From Cyclobacteriaceae bacterium (lineage in GTDB: Bacteria > Bacteroidota > Bacteroidia > Cytophagales > Cyclobacteriaceae), in assembly GCA_025808415.1 (NCBI GenBank), contig CP075525.1, forward strand, positions 1,783,501 through 1,847,500: DNA of 64,000 nt, given 5' to 3'. Positions 33,824 through 42,999 of this stretch are shown piece by piece. The notes beneath the pieces were generated by a model that saw nothing but the letters and a program-made list of their open reading frames with translations, was not told the origin of the DNA and searched no databases. The position numbers were made by a program, and so were the translations under genes. The first letter of the stretch is position 1. Each line of letters opens with the position of its first letter.

Positions 33824-35805
33824 TTTTGGTCCAACTCCTTAATGCGGGCATTAATCCAGGCTTCCGCTTCTTTAGTTTCGGTACAAAAATGAACCAGTGC
33901 CCCGGCTTTTTCAATGGCGGCTTTTATCCGTTCACGGTAATCTTCATTGTGTTGGGCAGGATCGTAAATTCCAACGATCCAGGTAAGCCCAATGCGTACA
34001 GACTCAGGGATAATGGTAGTGACCATCCACATTTGATCTTCTTGCTTAATGGATCCTTGTTTGCGCAAGTCTGAGATCCAGTAGGGTGTGTTGTAGGTAC
34101 GGAGCACATCCTGCGATTTTAAAAAAAGCTCGCGATAAGCTTCGCTGATGACTTGTTTCTTCCAGCGTATGCCCGCTGTGTTTAGCCGTGCATTGTAATA
34201 AATCTGACCGTACTCACTGTCGTAACAAATCTGTCCCTCCACATCGTCTGGCTTGGCGAATTCCAGCGTAAACGTAGTTCCTCTATTCAGCTCACTGGTT
34301 ACCGAAATTTTTCCGCCCATGGCATCAACCTGCGATTTTACTAAATACAATCCCAACCCCTTTCCATCGGTATGGGTGTGGAAGCGTTTATACATAGTGA
34401 ATAAGTCTTTGCCAAATTGATCCAGGTTCATGCCTAACCCATTGTCGGAAAATTTAAGGGTCACACATTCATGATCGGATTGAGTGTTGATGGAAAGTTC
34501 TAAGTTCCGGGTATGCGCCCGGTATTTAATGGCATTGCTCATCAGGTTGAAAAGTATACTGTTGAGCATGGGGCGTATGGTGTAAATAAAGGGTGCTTTC
34601 GAAAAATCAGCGTTAATACTGGTGCCTTGCGGAAACTGATGTTCCAGCCCTTGCCGTACCCGATCAAACTCCTGTTCGAAACTTACTTTTTCTTTGATTT
34701 TGTAAATATCGTTGCGGATATCGATGATTTTGTTCAGGTCTTTAATGATAACATCAAGCTCCAACGAAGATTTTTTAAGTAAGTCCAGCAATTCGCGTTG
34801 CTCCTCCGTCATCCCCTCCGATTTGAGGAACAACAGGTTTTCAAGCCCTATCAATCGGGCAACAGGGGCGCGCAGGTTGTGTGAAATGGTATAGGAAAAC
34901 TGGCGGAGTTCGTTATTGTATTTAGATAGTTCTTCGTTTGTGTCGATCAGTTCTTTGTTCTTTTTTGCCACCAGGTCTTCCAGGTGCTCATTGTGCAGGT
35001 GTAATTGTTGTTTTTGGTTTTGGATCACCTGGTAAGCTTCTTCCAGTTTTTCCTGGTTGGTGTGAAGCTCTTCGGCTTGCGAAACCATTTCTTCATTTTG
35101 AGTTTCAATCTCGTTGTTGAGTTGCTGAAGCTTTAAGTTTTGTTCGCTTAGTTGTTTATTGATCGCATCTTTCTCCTGGAGTAGTTTAAAATTTTCATTG
35201 TCGGATTTGTCCACCGAACGCTTGAGCATATACGATGCCGAAGTGACCATAAGGAAGTTGACCGTAAAAATAATATTATAGTAGATGAATAGATCCTTCC
35301 TGCGATACATCTCTACCTCCCTTCCAAAAAGCTCAATAATAAAGTCGAAGCCCAACACACACGCCATGCAAATGAAAAGGGCCAGAAACATCCATCGTTT
35401 TTCTTTTAACGTGTCAAACACAAACATGGGCATAATGCATGTTGCCAGTGCAATAATGCGGGAAGGAAAATAGGACGTTGCATTTAATAACGGTGTTGCT
35501 TCGGCTGAACTGGCCGCTATCAGACCCACTATATAAATTGGTACTATTGTGGATATAACCAATCGACTTATTATGTAAAACCCCGCTCGATTGAGAAGCG
35601 GGATGATGGAAAATAAAATGAGGATGTAAAGGATACGCTGGATGCCAACGGTAAAGCCAACAAGCAGCGTTAAGGAGATAATAATAATGCTGGTAAGGAT
35701 AAAAAGGACCAATGAAATCCTGTTGGACAGGATGATGCTCCTGTGCAAGTAATGATCTACTTTATCAGAAACACCCAAATTGGATAGAACCTTCCAAAAC
35801 TTCAT
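33820..35805 (-). CDS. Membrane sensor histidine kinase with extra C-terminal domain
   Basis: About 661 residues. Six or so membrane helices (residues about 24-180) are followed by a long coiled coil (190-290), a HisKA domain with the phospho-acceptor His in FSYTISHNLRAPVARL (near residue 304), and an HATPase domain (N box SNAIKYR, G1 FSDNGLGM, G2 GKGLGLYLVKSQVDAMGG). A further domain of about 120 residues (FAKPDDVEGQICYDSEYG to the end, with PYWISDLRKQG and PESVRIGLTWIVG) is unusual for a kinase. It resembles a small stand-alone Bacteroidota domain. No response regulator is adjacent. The Met at 35805 avoids running into the upstream promoter region. Confidence 0.9.
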   Translation of the reverse strand: MKFWKVLSNLGVSDKVDHYLHRSIILSNRISLVLFILTSIIIISLTLLVGFTVGIQRILYILILFSIIPLLNRAGFYIISRLVISTIVPIYIVGLIAASSAEATPLLNATSYFPSRIIALATCIMPMFVFDTLKEKRWMFLALFICMACVLGFDFIIELFGREVEMYRRKDLFIYYNIIFTVNFLMVTSASYMLKRSVDKSDNENFKLLQEKDAINKQLSEQNLKLQQLNNEIETQNEEMVSQAEELHTNQEKLEEAYQVIQNQKQQLHLHNEHLEDLVAKKNKELIDTNEELSKYNNELRQFSYTISHNLRAPVARLIGLENLLFLKSEGMTEEQRELLDLLKKSSLELDVIIKDLNKIIDIRNDIYKIKEKVSFEQEFDRVRQGLEHQFPQGTSINADFSKAPFIYTIRPMLNSILFNLMSNAIKYRAHTRNLELSINTQSDHECVTLKFSDNGLGMNLDQFGKDLFTMYKRFHTHTDGKGLGLYLVKSQVDAMGGKISVTSELNRGTTFTLEFAKPDDVEGQICYDSEYGQIYYNARLNTAGIRWKKQVISEAYRELFLKSQDVLRTYNTPYWISDLRKQGSIKQEDQMWMVTTIIPESVRIGLTWIVGIYDPAQHNEDYRERIKAAIEKAGALVHFCTETKEAEAWINARIKELDQN

Positions 35806-35882
35806 AAACGTTTTACTAACGCCCAATATACCCCCTTTTGTTAAATAGAATATGTGTAATTTCACCCTTATTTGTCTATAGT

Positions 35883-37358
35883 ATGGAAAAATTTGATTTA
35901 GTGGTGATCGGTGCCGGGCCTTCCGGCTATGCGGCTGCCATGCGCGCCATTGATTTTAAGAAGAAGGTATTGCTGGTGGAAAAGAACAGGGTAGGTGGAG
36001 CCGGTGTAACCAATGGGGCCTTATCTTCTAAAACCTGGTGGGAACTTTCGCGCGAAGCTTCATCTTTTCGCAAAAACCTGAAACGCTATAATATTAAAGC
36101 ACCCAGTATCGATTATAAAGAGATACAGGCCGAGGTTCAACGCGCAGTGGCCGAACGTAAGGATATGCTAAAAGAGCATATGGAGTTACTTAAAGGTTCC
36201 GGCCATTTTACTTTCAAGCGGGGAGTGGCTAAATTGATAAGCCAGCATCATGTTCAAATTATTACTGAAGATAAAAGTGAAGTGGTTGAGACTGACTACA
36301 TTATTTTGGCCACCGGTAGCCGTCCACGTTATTTACCCGAATTGCCTATCGATGAAAAAATTGTAATGACCAGCGAGGGCATTGAAGGGATGGAGGACTT
36401 TCCCGAAAGTATGGTTATTGTTGGTGCTGGGGTTATCGGTTGTGAGTATGCCACTATCTTTTCGGGTTTTGGAAAAACCAAGGTGCACCTGATTGACAAG
36501 GGCGACCGAATACTTCCCTTTGAAGATGAAGATGTAGTGCGGGTGATTGAACGTAATATGGAAAACAATGGTGTGCTCATCCACCGGAATTCACACCTGG
36601 TTCGTATGGAAATAAAAAACGGCCGGGTTGAATACGAACTTGAGTATAATGATAAACACCGCGAAATCTTTAACGTTGAAAAGGCCCTGGTTTCGGTTGG
36701 TCGCGTTCCGAACTACGAATTGTTGTGGGATCACGATAAAGTGGATATCCATATTTCAAAACGCGGCATTGAGGATAATGATACCCAAACCAATGTGTCG
36801 AATATTTATGCCGTTGGGGATATAACAGCCGATATTTCCCTGGTGAATGTTGGCGAGTTGGAAGGGCGCTATGCCGTAGAAAAGATTTTTGGTAATCCAA
36901 ACCGTAAGCTGGTTTACGAAAATATAAGCACCATTATGTTTTTAAGCCCCGAGGTAGCCGGAGTAGGGCTAAACGAAACACAAGCCCGCGAAAAGGGTAT
37001 CGATTACCGGGTAGTTACGTTAGATTATAGTTGTATTCCTCGGGCCATTGCCAAACGCAATACCCAGGGATTTATTAAATTATTAGTTACCAACGATGAC
37101 TACATGAAAATTCTCGGCATGAAAGTGGTTGGTAATCATGCATCCAGTGCGATACAGGCAGTGGCACTTTTAATTAGTATGGACAAGGGAATTGAAGAAT
37201 TAGCAGAATGTGTACATCCGCATCCTTCCATTACTGAAGGGATTCAGGAATGTGTTCGCATGTTATTGGGTAAATCACTCTTTAAACCCAGCGTTCTTAC
37301 CGGAAAAGTTACCTGCCGCACCAGTACGGCTGGTGTTTACGAGAACATGCACTTTTAA
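35883..37358 (+). CDS. Disulfide-less dihydrolipoamide dehydrogenase-like flavoprotein
   Basis: A 491-residue class I pyridine nucleotide oxidoreductase. FAD-binding GAGPSGYAAAMRA (10-22), the NAD(P) site VIVGAGVIGCEYATIFSGFG, the second FAD motif NIYAVGDITA, and the C-terminal dimerisation domain with the catalytic VHPHPSITEG are all in place. However, the usual GGTCLNVGCIPSK is GGAGVTNGALSSK: both redox cysteines are replaced (Gly41, Ala46). It therefore cannot use the disulfide relay. Soluble transhydrogenase-like or another hydride-transfer activity is possible. A secreted protein gene follows 10 bp later. Confidence 0.88.
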   Translation: MEKFDLVVIGAGPSGYAAAMRAIDFKKKVLLVEKNRVGGAGVTNGALSSKTWWELSREASSFRKNLKRYNIKAPSIDYKEIQAEVQRAVAERKDMLKEHMELLKGSGHFTFKRGVAKLISQHHVQIITEDKSEVVETDYIILATGSRPRYLPELPIDEKIVMTSEGIEGMEDFPESMVIVGAGVIGCEYATIFSGFGKTKVHLIDKGDRILPFEDEDVVRVIERNMENNGVLIHRNSHLVRMEIKNGRVEYELEYNDKHREIFNVEKALVSVGRVPNYELLWDHDKVDIHISKRGIEDNDTQTNVSNIYAVGDITADISLVNVGELEGRYAVEKIFGNPNRKLVYENISTIMFLSPEVAGVGLNETQAREKGIDYRVVTLDYSCIPRAIAKRNTQGFIKLLVTNDDYMKILGMKVVGNHASSAIQAVALLISMDKGIEELAECVHPHPSITEGIQECVRMLLGKSLFKPSVLTGKVTCRTSTAGVYENMHF

Positions 37359-37368
37359 TAACCGATAT

Positions 37369-37965
37369 ATGCAGGTAATCGGAATATCAATAAAATATAT
37401 CCTGGCGGGTTTGCTGTTGCTTGGTGCGTGTGGTGTATGGGCCCAGCAAAAAGGACAAGTAGAAAAAAAGCGATCGAAGAAAGTTGTTTACGAAGAAATA
37501 GACCTTGAAGAGATGATCAAACGTTATTTCGGTAAAAGCCCTGCCGCCTATAATTCGTTGGAAGGTATCTATTCCGTTTCGGCCATAATTACCAAAACCA
37601 GTAAACCTTTTTTAGCCAGTCACGATCGTACAAAAGTTATTGACCGTAAAGATAATTATGCACGTGTTGCCATTTTGAAAGACTGGCCTGGGTCCAAGCG
37701 CGATTTTATTGAAGTTTCGATGAGTTATCACGTGGCTAACAAGTACCCCATAGTAGGTGAGTTTTCCTTCCTAACAGACGACCGTGGATTTACCTACAGG
37801 CACTTAGAACCCGATGGAACAAAAATAACCTTTACCATGCTGCACAACCAATCCGACCTGATGGAGGGCAGTTATACATTTATGGAAAAGCGCAAGACCA
37901 TCAGCTATAAATTGTCGTACCTTAAAATTTATCCAAGGGCACAACAAGAAAGCGTACGGAATTGA
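37369..37965 (+). CDS. Exported hypothetical protein, 198 aa
   Basis: A protein with an N-terminal hydrophobic signal (ISIKYILAGLLLLGACGVWAQ) that could be cleaved after WAQ. The mature part has a basic stretch (KKRSKKVVYEEIDLEEMIKRYFG), then beta-rich sequence (EGIYSVSAIITKTSKPF, PIVGEFSFLTDDRGFTYRHLEPDG, SYTFMEKRKTISYKLSYLKIYP). No known family recognised. The ATG at 37369 lies 10 bp after the flavoprotein stop; the frame extends upstream inside that gene but without a credible start. It probably shares the flavoprotein transcript. Confidence 0.65.
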   Translation: MQVIGISIKYILAGLLLLGACGVWAQQKGQVEKKRSKKVVYEEIDLEEMIKRYFGKSPAAYNSLEGIYSVSAIITKTSKPFLASHDRTKVIDRKDNYARVAILKDWPGSKRDFIEVSMSYHVANKYPIVGEFSFLTDDRGFTYRHLEPDGTKITFTMLHNQSDLMEGSYTFMEKRKTISYKLSYLKIYPRAQQESVRN

Positions 37966-37968
37966 TGA

Positions 37969-38658
37969 TCAATAGTACGTAACAACTTCGTCTATTTTTT
38001 TACGCTCCAGTTTTGGCACAAAGGTTTCATCTGCCGGATAGCCAACCGGAACTAACAAGAATGGTCTTTCATTTTCAGGTCGGTTTAAAATTTTGGTTAA
38101 GAAATTCATGGGGCTTGGCGTGTGGGTAAGCGCTACCAACCCTGCGTGATGAATGGCAGCCAGTAAAAATCCGCAAGCCAGTCCGACAGACTCGTTTACA
38201 TAATAGTTGTTGGTTTTCGCGCCATCGGGTTTAAGGTCGTATGCCTTTTTGAAAACAACAATTAAATAAGGTGCAATTTCAAGGAAGGGTTTTTGCCAAT
38301 CGGTTTGCAGGGGCCTAATGGCTTGCAGCCATTCATCGCTCATGCGGTTGTGGTAGCTTTCATACTCTTCTTTTTCAGCTTCGGTGCGGATTTGCTTTTT
38401 TATTTCTGGGTCAGACACAACACAGAAGCTCCAGGGTTGCTTATGCGCACCCGATGGTGCGGTGTTGGCAGTGCGAACAATATTATCAATGATTTCACGC
38501 GGTAACGATGTTGGTGAAAAGTCGCGCACCGTTCTACGTTTATTCATAGCATGATAAAAATCAATGCTCCGTTTAAGCATTTCCGGTTCCGGATAGGTTA
38601 TTGGATTATACCGGATAAAGGGGAAGCCATCAATAACTTTTGCATCAGTTGTGTTCAT
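37969..38658 (-). CDS. Iodotyrosine deiodinase-like nitroreductase family flavoprotein
   Basis: 229 residues of the nitroreductase fold, binding FMN through RRTVRDFSP (41-49) and TAPSGAHKQPWSF (66-78). It is strikingly close to animal and bacterial iodotyrosine deiodinases. The lid residues that grip the zwitterion of halotyrosine in IYD, Glu-x3-Tyr-x20-Lys, are all present (Glu98, Tyr102, Lys123) with the same spacing as I recall for the human enzyme. The family reductively removes halogen from iodo-, bromo- or chlorotyrosine. It is convergent with the secreted-protein gene, and no deiodination partner is visible. Confidence 0.83.
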   Translation of the reverse strand: MNTTDAKVIDGFPFIRYNPITYPEPEMLKRSIDFYHAMNKRRTVRDFSPTSLPREIIDNIVRTANTAPSGAHKQPWSFCVVSDPEIKKQIRTEAEKEEYESYHNRMSDEWLQAIRPLQTDWQKPFLEIAPYLIVVFKKAYDLKPDGAKTNNYYVNESVGLACGFLLAAIHHAGLVALTHTPSPMNFLTKILNRPENERPFLLVPVGYPADETFVPKLERKKIDEVVTYY

Positions 38659-38733
38659 TCGGACAAGTTAAAACTCCTGAAGGATAGTTAATAAAGAATT
38701 AACCGGCTGTAAGCTACGCGACAACGGGTTGAA

Positions 38734-39324
38734 TTACCGATGCCTTTCTTTTAGTATGTGTTCTACTTCCGTAAGGGAAGCGTTTTTTGCCGCAAGCAAT
38801 ACCAGGAAATGATACATTAGATCGGCTGCTTCATTCAGGAATTTACTTTTATCCTGATCCTTGGCTTCGATCACCAGTTCTACAGCTTCTTCGCCAACTT
38901 TTTGGACCACCTTGTTTATTCCAGATTCAAACAACGAGGTAGTATAGGAGCCGCTTTTTGGATTTGCTTTTCTGTCCTGAATAAGTTTCTCCAATGATTT
39001 TAACGTCCACGAATCATTTCTTTCATTAAAGCATGTATCCGTACCGGTATGACATACAGGTCCCCTGGGTTTGGCTTTAATTAAGAGTGTGTCCTTGTCA
39101 CAATCCACCTTTATCGTGACAAGTTCCAGGTAGTTGCCTGAGGTTTCTCCCTTTGTCCATAATTGTTGCTTCGAACGGCTAAAAAATGATACACGTTTTT
39201 CAGCCAAGGTTTTTTGATAAGCCTCTTTGTTCATGTACCCCAACATGAGTACCATGTTGGTTTCATTGTCCTGGATAATACAGGGTATAAGTCCGTTGCC
39301 TTTATCAAAGTTAATATCAGTCAT
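38734..39324 (-). CDS. hisIE: Bifunctional phosphoribosyl-AMP cyclohydrolase / phosphoribosyl-ATP pyrophosphatase
   Basis: A 196-residue fusion for steps 2 and 3 of histidine synthesis. The HisI half (1-110) has [32 protein letters not shown] and the metal site VDCDKDTLL...[12 protein letters not shown]. The HisE half (about 112-196) has [28 protein letters not shown] and [12 protein letters not shown]. It is the last gene of the operon and overlaps hisF by 4 bp. Confidence 0.97.
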   Translation of the reverse strand: MTDINFDKGNGLIPCIIQDNETNMVLMLGYMNKEAYQKTLAEKRVSFFSRSKQQLWTKGETSGNYLELVTIKVDCDKDTLLIKAKPRGPVCHTGTDTCFNERNDSWTLKSLEKLIQDRKANPKSGSYTTSLFESGINKVVQKVGEEAVELVIEAKDQDKSKFLNEAADLMYHFLVLLAAKNASLTEVEHILKERHR

Positions 39325-40076
39325 AAGCGTACCGGTATGTGGTGGTTATGTAAAAATGATTTCAGATCAGGAATTTTTATTTCGTCAAAGTGAAAAACGC
39401 TGGCGGCCAGGGCAGCCTCAGCTTTTCCAAATGTAAATACATCTGCAAAATGCCCCATGGTACCCGCACCACCCGATGCAATCACGGGAATGGTGAGCAG
39501 TTCATGAAGTTTTTCCAGCGGATCGATGGCAAATCCATTTTTGGTTCCATCGTGGTTCATGCTGGTGAATAAGATTTCGCCAGCCCCTCGATCTTGCCCT
39601 TCTTTAGCCCAGGAGAAAAGTTTCTTTTCTGTTGGATTTTTTCCGCCATGGGTATGAACGATCCACGCATTGTCAACTTTGCGCGCATCAATGGCCAACA
39701 CAATGCATTGCGAACCAAAAGCTTTTGATAATTGATTGATAAGATTGGGATTTTTAACGGCTGATGAATTTATGCTGACTTTATCTGCGCCAGCTTCCAA
39801 TAGAGGCGCAACATCTTCTACCGAACTTATACCACCCCCTACAGTAAAGGGTATATTGATATGCCGCGCGATTTCCTTTACCAGGTGTGTAAATGTTTTG
39901 CGTTCTTCCTGCGTGGCCGAAATATCCAGAAACACCAGTTCATCAGCGCCTTGTTCGGCATAAGCTGCTGCCAACGCCACCGGATCACCGGCATCACGTA
40001 AGTCAACAAAGTTCACGCCCTTAACGGTGCGACCGTCTTTTATATCTAAGCACGGTATGATGCGTTTGGTTAGCAT
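39321..40076 (-). CDS. hisF: Imidazole glycerol phosphate synthase, cyclase subunit
   Basis: A 251-residue TIM barrel. It pairs with HisH to convert PRFAR and ammonia to imidazole glycerol phosphate and AICAR. The start [20 protein letters not shown] has the catalytic Asp11; Asp at [14 protein letters not shown] is the second acid; phosphate-binding VGGGISS and [11 protein letters not shown] are intact. It is separated from hisA by a heptad array and overlaps hisIE. Confidence 0.97.
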   Translation of the reverse strand: MLTKRIIPCLDIKDGRTVKGVNFVDLRDAGDPVALAAAYAEQGADELVFLDISATQEERKTFTHLVKEIARHINIPFTVGGGISSVEDVAPLLEAGADKVSINSSAVKNPNLINQLSKAFGSQCIVLAIDARKVDNAWIVHTHGGKNPTEKKLFSWAKEGQDRGAGEILFTSMNHDGTKNGFAIDPLEKLHELLTIPVIASGGAGTMGHFADVFTFGKAEAALAASVFHFDEIKIPDLKSFLHNHHIPVRL

Positions 40077-40079
40077 GGT

Positions 40080-40128
40080 GTTCGTTGTTGGTTGTTGGTT
40101 ATTCGTTGTTAGTTGTTCGTTGTTAGAG
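40080..40128. repeat. Heptad array hisA-hisF gap
   Basis: Seven 7-bp units on the plus strand: GTTCGTT, GTTGGTT, GTTGGTT, ATTCGTT, GTTAGTT, GTTCGTT, GTTAGAG. Consensus GTTNGTT. It fills the whole gap between hisA and hisF. Confidence 0.88.
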
Positions 40129-40130
40129 TT

Positions 40131-40856
40131 TTATGGCTCATTATCCAAATTGTATAATTCCTGTAATGATATTTTTCCTTCATAAATGGCTTTGCCCACT
40201 ATGGTTCCAAATACACCAATGGATTTTAATGCTTTCAAATCAGCAAGTGAACTCACGCCACCACTGGCAATTAATTTTAACGTAGGAAATTCAGAAAGTA
40301 GCTTTTTATAGAGGGTGATGTTTGGCCCGGCAAGCATACCATCAGTGCTGATGTCGGTACAGGTTACATACTGAATACCCAGACGTTGGTAGTTTGAAAC
40401 AAAATCCCAAATGGATAGGGCAGAGGTCTCCGTCCAACCTTGTACGGCAATCATTTCGTTTCGTACATCAGCACTGAGGATAATCTTGGCAGCTCCGAAT
40501 TCATCAATCCAGATGCTCACCTTTTCGGGTTCTTTAACAGCAATACTTCCCAGGTTCACTTGATTTACACCGGCTTCAAACAGTTGCCGGATTTCGGCTT
40601 TTGTTTTTATACCACCACCAAAGTCGACTTGAAGTGTTGTGGCTGAACAAATATCATCTATTGTTTTCCAATTGATTACTTTGCCCTGTTTAGCACCATC
40701 CAGATCAACCATGTGAAGATTTTTCAACCCGGCATCTTCAAAAGCTTTAGCCATGTCCACAGGTCTTTTATGGTAGATTTTTTTCTGGTCGTAATCACCC
40801 TGTGAAAGTCTTACACACTTTCCGTCAATAATATCGATGGCCGGAATGATCTTCAT
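40131..40856 (-). CDS. hisA: ProFAR isomerase
   Basis: A 241-residue TIM barrel, the HisF paralogue, isomerising ProFAR to PRFAR. MKIIPAIDIIDGKCVRLSQGDY carries the catalytic Asp8, the second Asp is in YVTCTDISTDGML, and phosphate loops are VDFGGGIKT and ASGGVSSLADL. Its start overlaps the hisH stop by 4 bp. Confidence 0.97.
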   Translation of the reverse strand: MKIIPAIDIIDGKCVRLSQGDYDQKKIYHKRPVDMAKAFEDAGLKNLHMVDLDGAKQGKVINWKTIDDICSATTLQVDFGGGIKTKAEIRQLFEAGVNQVNLGSIAVKEPEKVSIWIDEFGAAKIILSADVRNEMIAVQGWTETSALSIWDFVSNYQRLGIQYVTCTDISTDGMLAGPNITLYKKLLSEFPTLKLIASGGVSSLADLKALKSIGVFGTIVGKAIYEGKISLQELYNLDNEP

Positions 40857-41437
40857 AGATCCAGGAAACTTTTAAGGATTTGTTCTCCCGCCTTAGCCGA
40901 TTTCTCGGGGTGAAATTGCACAGCATAAAAATTATCTTTTTTCATGGCCGCGCTGAAGGGCAGCGTGTAGTTGCAAATGGCTGTAGTGAAAGCATTTACG
41001 GGCACATAATAGCTGTGTACAAAATATACACGGCTGTTTTCTGCTGTACGATCAGGCCACGAATTGGTAAGTGTAAGTTGATTCCACCCCATGTGCGGAA
41101 CCTTATTTTCTTTTGTTGGGATAAACTGTTTCACGGTTTCATCAAAAATACCGAGGCAGGTGGTGTTATTTTCTTCCGATGCCTTACACATCAGTTGCAT
41201 ACCAAGGCAGATACCCAATACGGGTTGTTTGAGATTTTTAATTACCTCATCCAGTTTTTTATCCTTCAGGTAATTCATCGTTGTGCTGGCTTCCCCAACG
41301 CCCGGAAAAATAACCTTGTCAGCCGACTGAATTTTTTCAACGTTGTCTGTTACTTCAAAGTCAATGGCTAATCGCTCCAATGCATAAGACACAGATTGGA
41401 TATTGCCAGCGTTGTATTTTAGTAGTACTGTGTGCAT
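40853..41437 (-). CDS. hisH: Imidazole glycerol phosphate synthase, glutaminase subunit
   Basis: A 194-residue class I glutamine amidotransferase that feeds ammonia to HisF. The triad is visible: Cys in PVLGICLGMQLMCKAS, His and Glu in AVQFHPEKSAKAG. The N-terminal VLLKYNAGNIQSV and the P-loop VIFPGVGEAS are standard for the family. It follows the S23-like gene and a heptad array and overlaps hisA. Confidence 0.97.
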   Translation of the reverse strand: MHTVLLKYNAGNIQSVSYALERLAIDFEVTDNVEKIQSADKVIFPGVGEASTTMNYLKDKKLDEVIKNLKQPVLGICLGMQLMCKASEENNTTCLGIFDETVKQFIPTKENKVPHMGWNQLTLTNSWPDRTAENSRVYFVHSYYVPVNAFTTAICNYTLPFSAAMKKDNFYAVQFHPEKSAKAGEQILKSFLDL

Positions 41438-41440
41438 AAG

Positions 41441-41468
41441 TACGAATTGGGAATTACGAAGTACGAAG
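41441..41468. repeat. Heptad array hisH-S23 gap
   Basis: Four 7-bp units TACGAAT, TGGGAAT, TACGAAG, TACGAAG, the reverse complement of the CTTCGTA units found in the hisD-hisG gap. The array includes the stop codon of the S23-like gene. Confidence 0.8.
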
Positions 41469-41810
41469 TTTTGAACGCGCTGTTTTAATCGATTGAACTG
41501 TAATTGCAGTTAGTTCATTGGCCTCTTTTATAAGTTCATTAATTTCAATTGACAGATCTTGGTTAAAATGAAGAATCAGCTCAAGGAAATACACTGACTC
41601 ATCAATCTCTTCTTCGACAATCTTAAGTTTATTGATAAAATCTGCTGAGGATTTTCCGCGTAATGCAGCGCGATAATTGGCCCCTGTGGAACTTGAGCTT
41701 CTAATTAATTGATTGGAATAGGCACGATTAGCAGTTGTGCCAGGTAGCTTTTGTATAAGCTCAGCACAATGAATGGCAAATTCCTTAAACCGCTTTTTTA
41801 AATCTTGCAT
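41454..41810 (-). CDS. Four-helix bundle (S23-like) protein inside the his operon
   Basis: 118 residues of the four-helix-bundle family related to the S23 proteins encoded in 23S rRNA intervening sequences. The family signature runs from the first helix through QLIRSSSSTGANYRAALRGKS to EEIDESVYFLELI. It has no known role in histidine synthesis, yet lies between hisB and hisH in the same direction, with heptad arrays on both sides overlapping or abutting it. It looks like an inserted small cassette that keeps the operon readable. The function of stand-alone members is not established. Confidence 0.88.
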   Translation of the reverse strand: MQDLKKRFKEFAIHCAELIQKLPGTTANRAYSNQLIRSSSSTGANYRAALRGKSSADFINKLKIVEEEIDESVYFLELILHFNQDLSIEINELIKEANELTAITVQSIKTARSKLRTS

Positions 41811-41833
41811 TTCAATTTAATTTTCAACTTATT

Positions 41834-41889
41834 CTCCAATCTCGTACTTCCAACCTCGTACCTCTAACCTTGTACCTCTAACCTCATAA
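41834..41889. repeat. Heptad array S23-hisB gap
   Basis: Eight 7-bp units: CTCCAAT, CTCGTAC, TTCCAAC, CTCGTAC, CTCTAAC, CTTGTAC, CTCTAAC, CTCATAA. Consensus CTCNNAC. The last unit overlaps the hisB stop codon. Confidence 0.85.
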
Positions 41890-42999
41890 TACCCCCTTTG
41901 TACTCGGTAATTCACTTCCTTCTTTTTTCACCGCCATTTTAATTGCTTTTGCAAAGGCTTTAAAAATAGCTTCAATCTTATGATGCTCATTTGTTCCTTC
42001 AGCTTTTATATTCAGGTTGCATTTGGCTGTATCGGAAAATGATTTGAAGAAATGTAAAAACATTTCCGTAGGCATTTCACCGATTTTTTCACGTTTAAAT
42101 TCCGTTTCCCAGACCAGCCATGGCCTTCCCCCAAAATCAATGGCTACTTGTGCCAGGCAATCGTCCATCGGTAACAAAAAACCATAGCGTTCGATACCAC
42201 GCTTGTCACCCAGTGCTTTTAAGAAAGTTTCACCCAATGCCAAAGCAGTATCTTCAATAGTATGATGCTCATCGATGTGTAAATCTCCTTTAACAGCAAT
42301 AGAAAGATCAAGACTACCATGCCGTGCCAGTTGATCCAGCATGTGATCGAAAAAGGCAAGGCCAGTTTGTATCGATGATTTGCCTGAGCCATCCAGGTTA
42401 AGCACAATGCTGATGTCTGTTTCTTTGGTTCTTCTTTTTACACTGGCTTTTCGGTTGGGCTTGCTCAATAATGTATAAATATCCGCCCATGATGTGGTAA
42501 TCAGATCGCAGTATGGTTCAAGGCTTGCGTCCTTTAATTTTTGTTCTAATGAACCATTGTTGATCAGAATTGCCTTGCTGTTAAGATTTTTTGCCAGTTC
42601 CACATCGGTAAGCCTGTCACCAATCACGAACGAATTTTTCAGGTCATAATCAGACGATAAAAATTCCTGTAACATGCCGATACCCGGTTTGCGGGTCGGT
42701 TTGTTTTCATGGGGGAAGGAGCGGTCGATAAATATTTTAGAAAAGGTAATGCCTTCATTTTCCAACGTCTTCAGCATTTTAGTGTGTGCAGGCCAGAACG
42801 TTTGTTCAGGGAATTTTTCCGTTCCCAAGCCGTCCTGATTCGTGACCATCACCAATTCAAAATCACTTTCGCTGACGATTTTACTTAGCCATGAAATTAC
42901 ACCGGGATAAAACTCCAGTTTTTCCAAACTGTCAATTTGTTCATCGGGTGGCTCGATAATGAGTGTGCCATCACGGTCTATAAATAATACACGCTTCAT
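41884..42999 (-). CDS. hisB: Bifunctional histidinol-phosphatase / imidazoleglycerol-phosphate dehydratase
   Basis: A 371-residue fusion. The N-terminal HAD phosphatase (about 1-170) has the nucleophile motif [16 protein letters not shown] and [12 protein letters not shown]. The C-terminal dehydratase (about 185-371) has the metal-binding [15 protein letters not shown] and [15 protein letters not shown] repeats. It supplies steps 6 and 8 of the pathway. Its start overlaps the hisC stop by 4 bp. Confidence 0.97.
   Translation of the reverse strand: MKRVLFIDRDGTLIIEPPDEQIDSLEKLEFYPGVISWLSKIVSESDFELVMVTNQDGLGTEKFPEQTFWPAHTKMLKTLENEGITFSKIFIDRSFPHENKPTRKPGIGMLQEFLSSDYDLKNSFVIGDRLTDVELAKNLNSKAILINNGSLEQKLKDASLEPYCDLITTSWADIYTLLSKPNRKASVKRRTKETDISIVLNLDGSGKSSIQTGLAFFDHMLDQLARHGSLDLSIAVKGDLHIDEHHTIEDTALALGETFLKALGDKRGIERYGFLLPMDDCLAQVAIDFGGRPWLVWETEFKREKIGEMPTEMFLHFFKSFSDTAKCNLNIKAEGTNEHHKIEAIFKAFAKAIKMAVKKEGSELPSTKGVL

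Noticed and set aside
35838..35883. Longer start for the flavoprotein
   Set aside because: The additional 15 residues precede the normal N-terminal beta strand of the FAD domain and match nothing in the family; the ATG at 35883 is the normal start.
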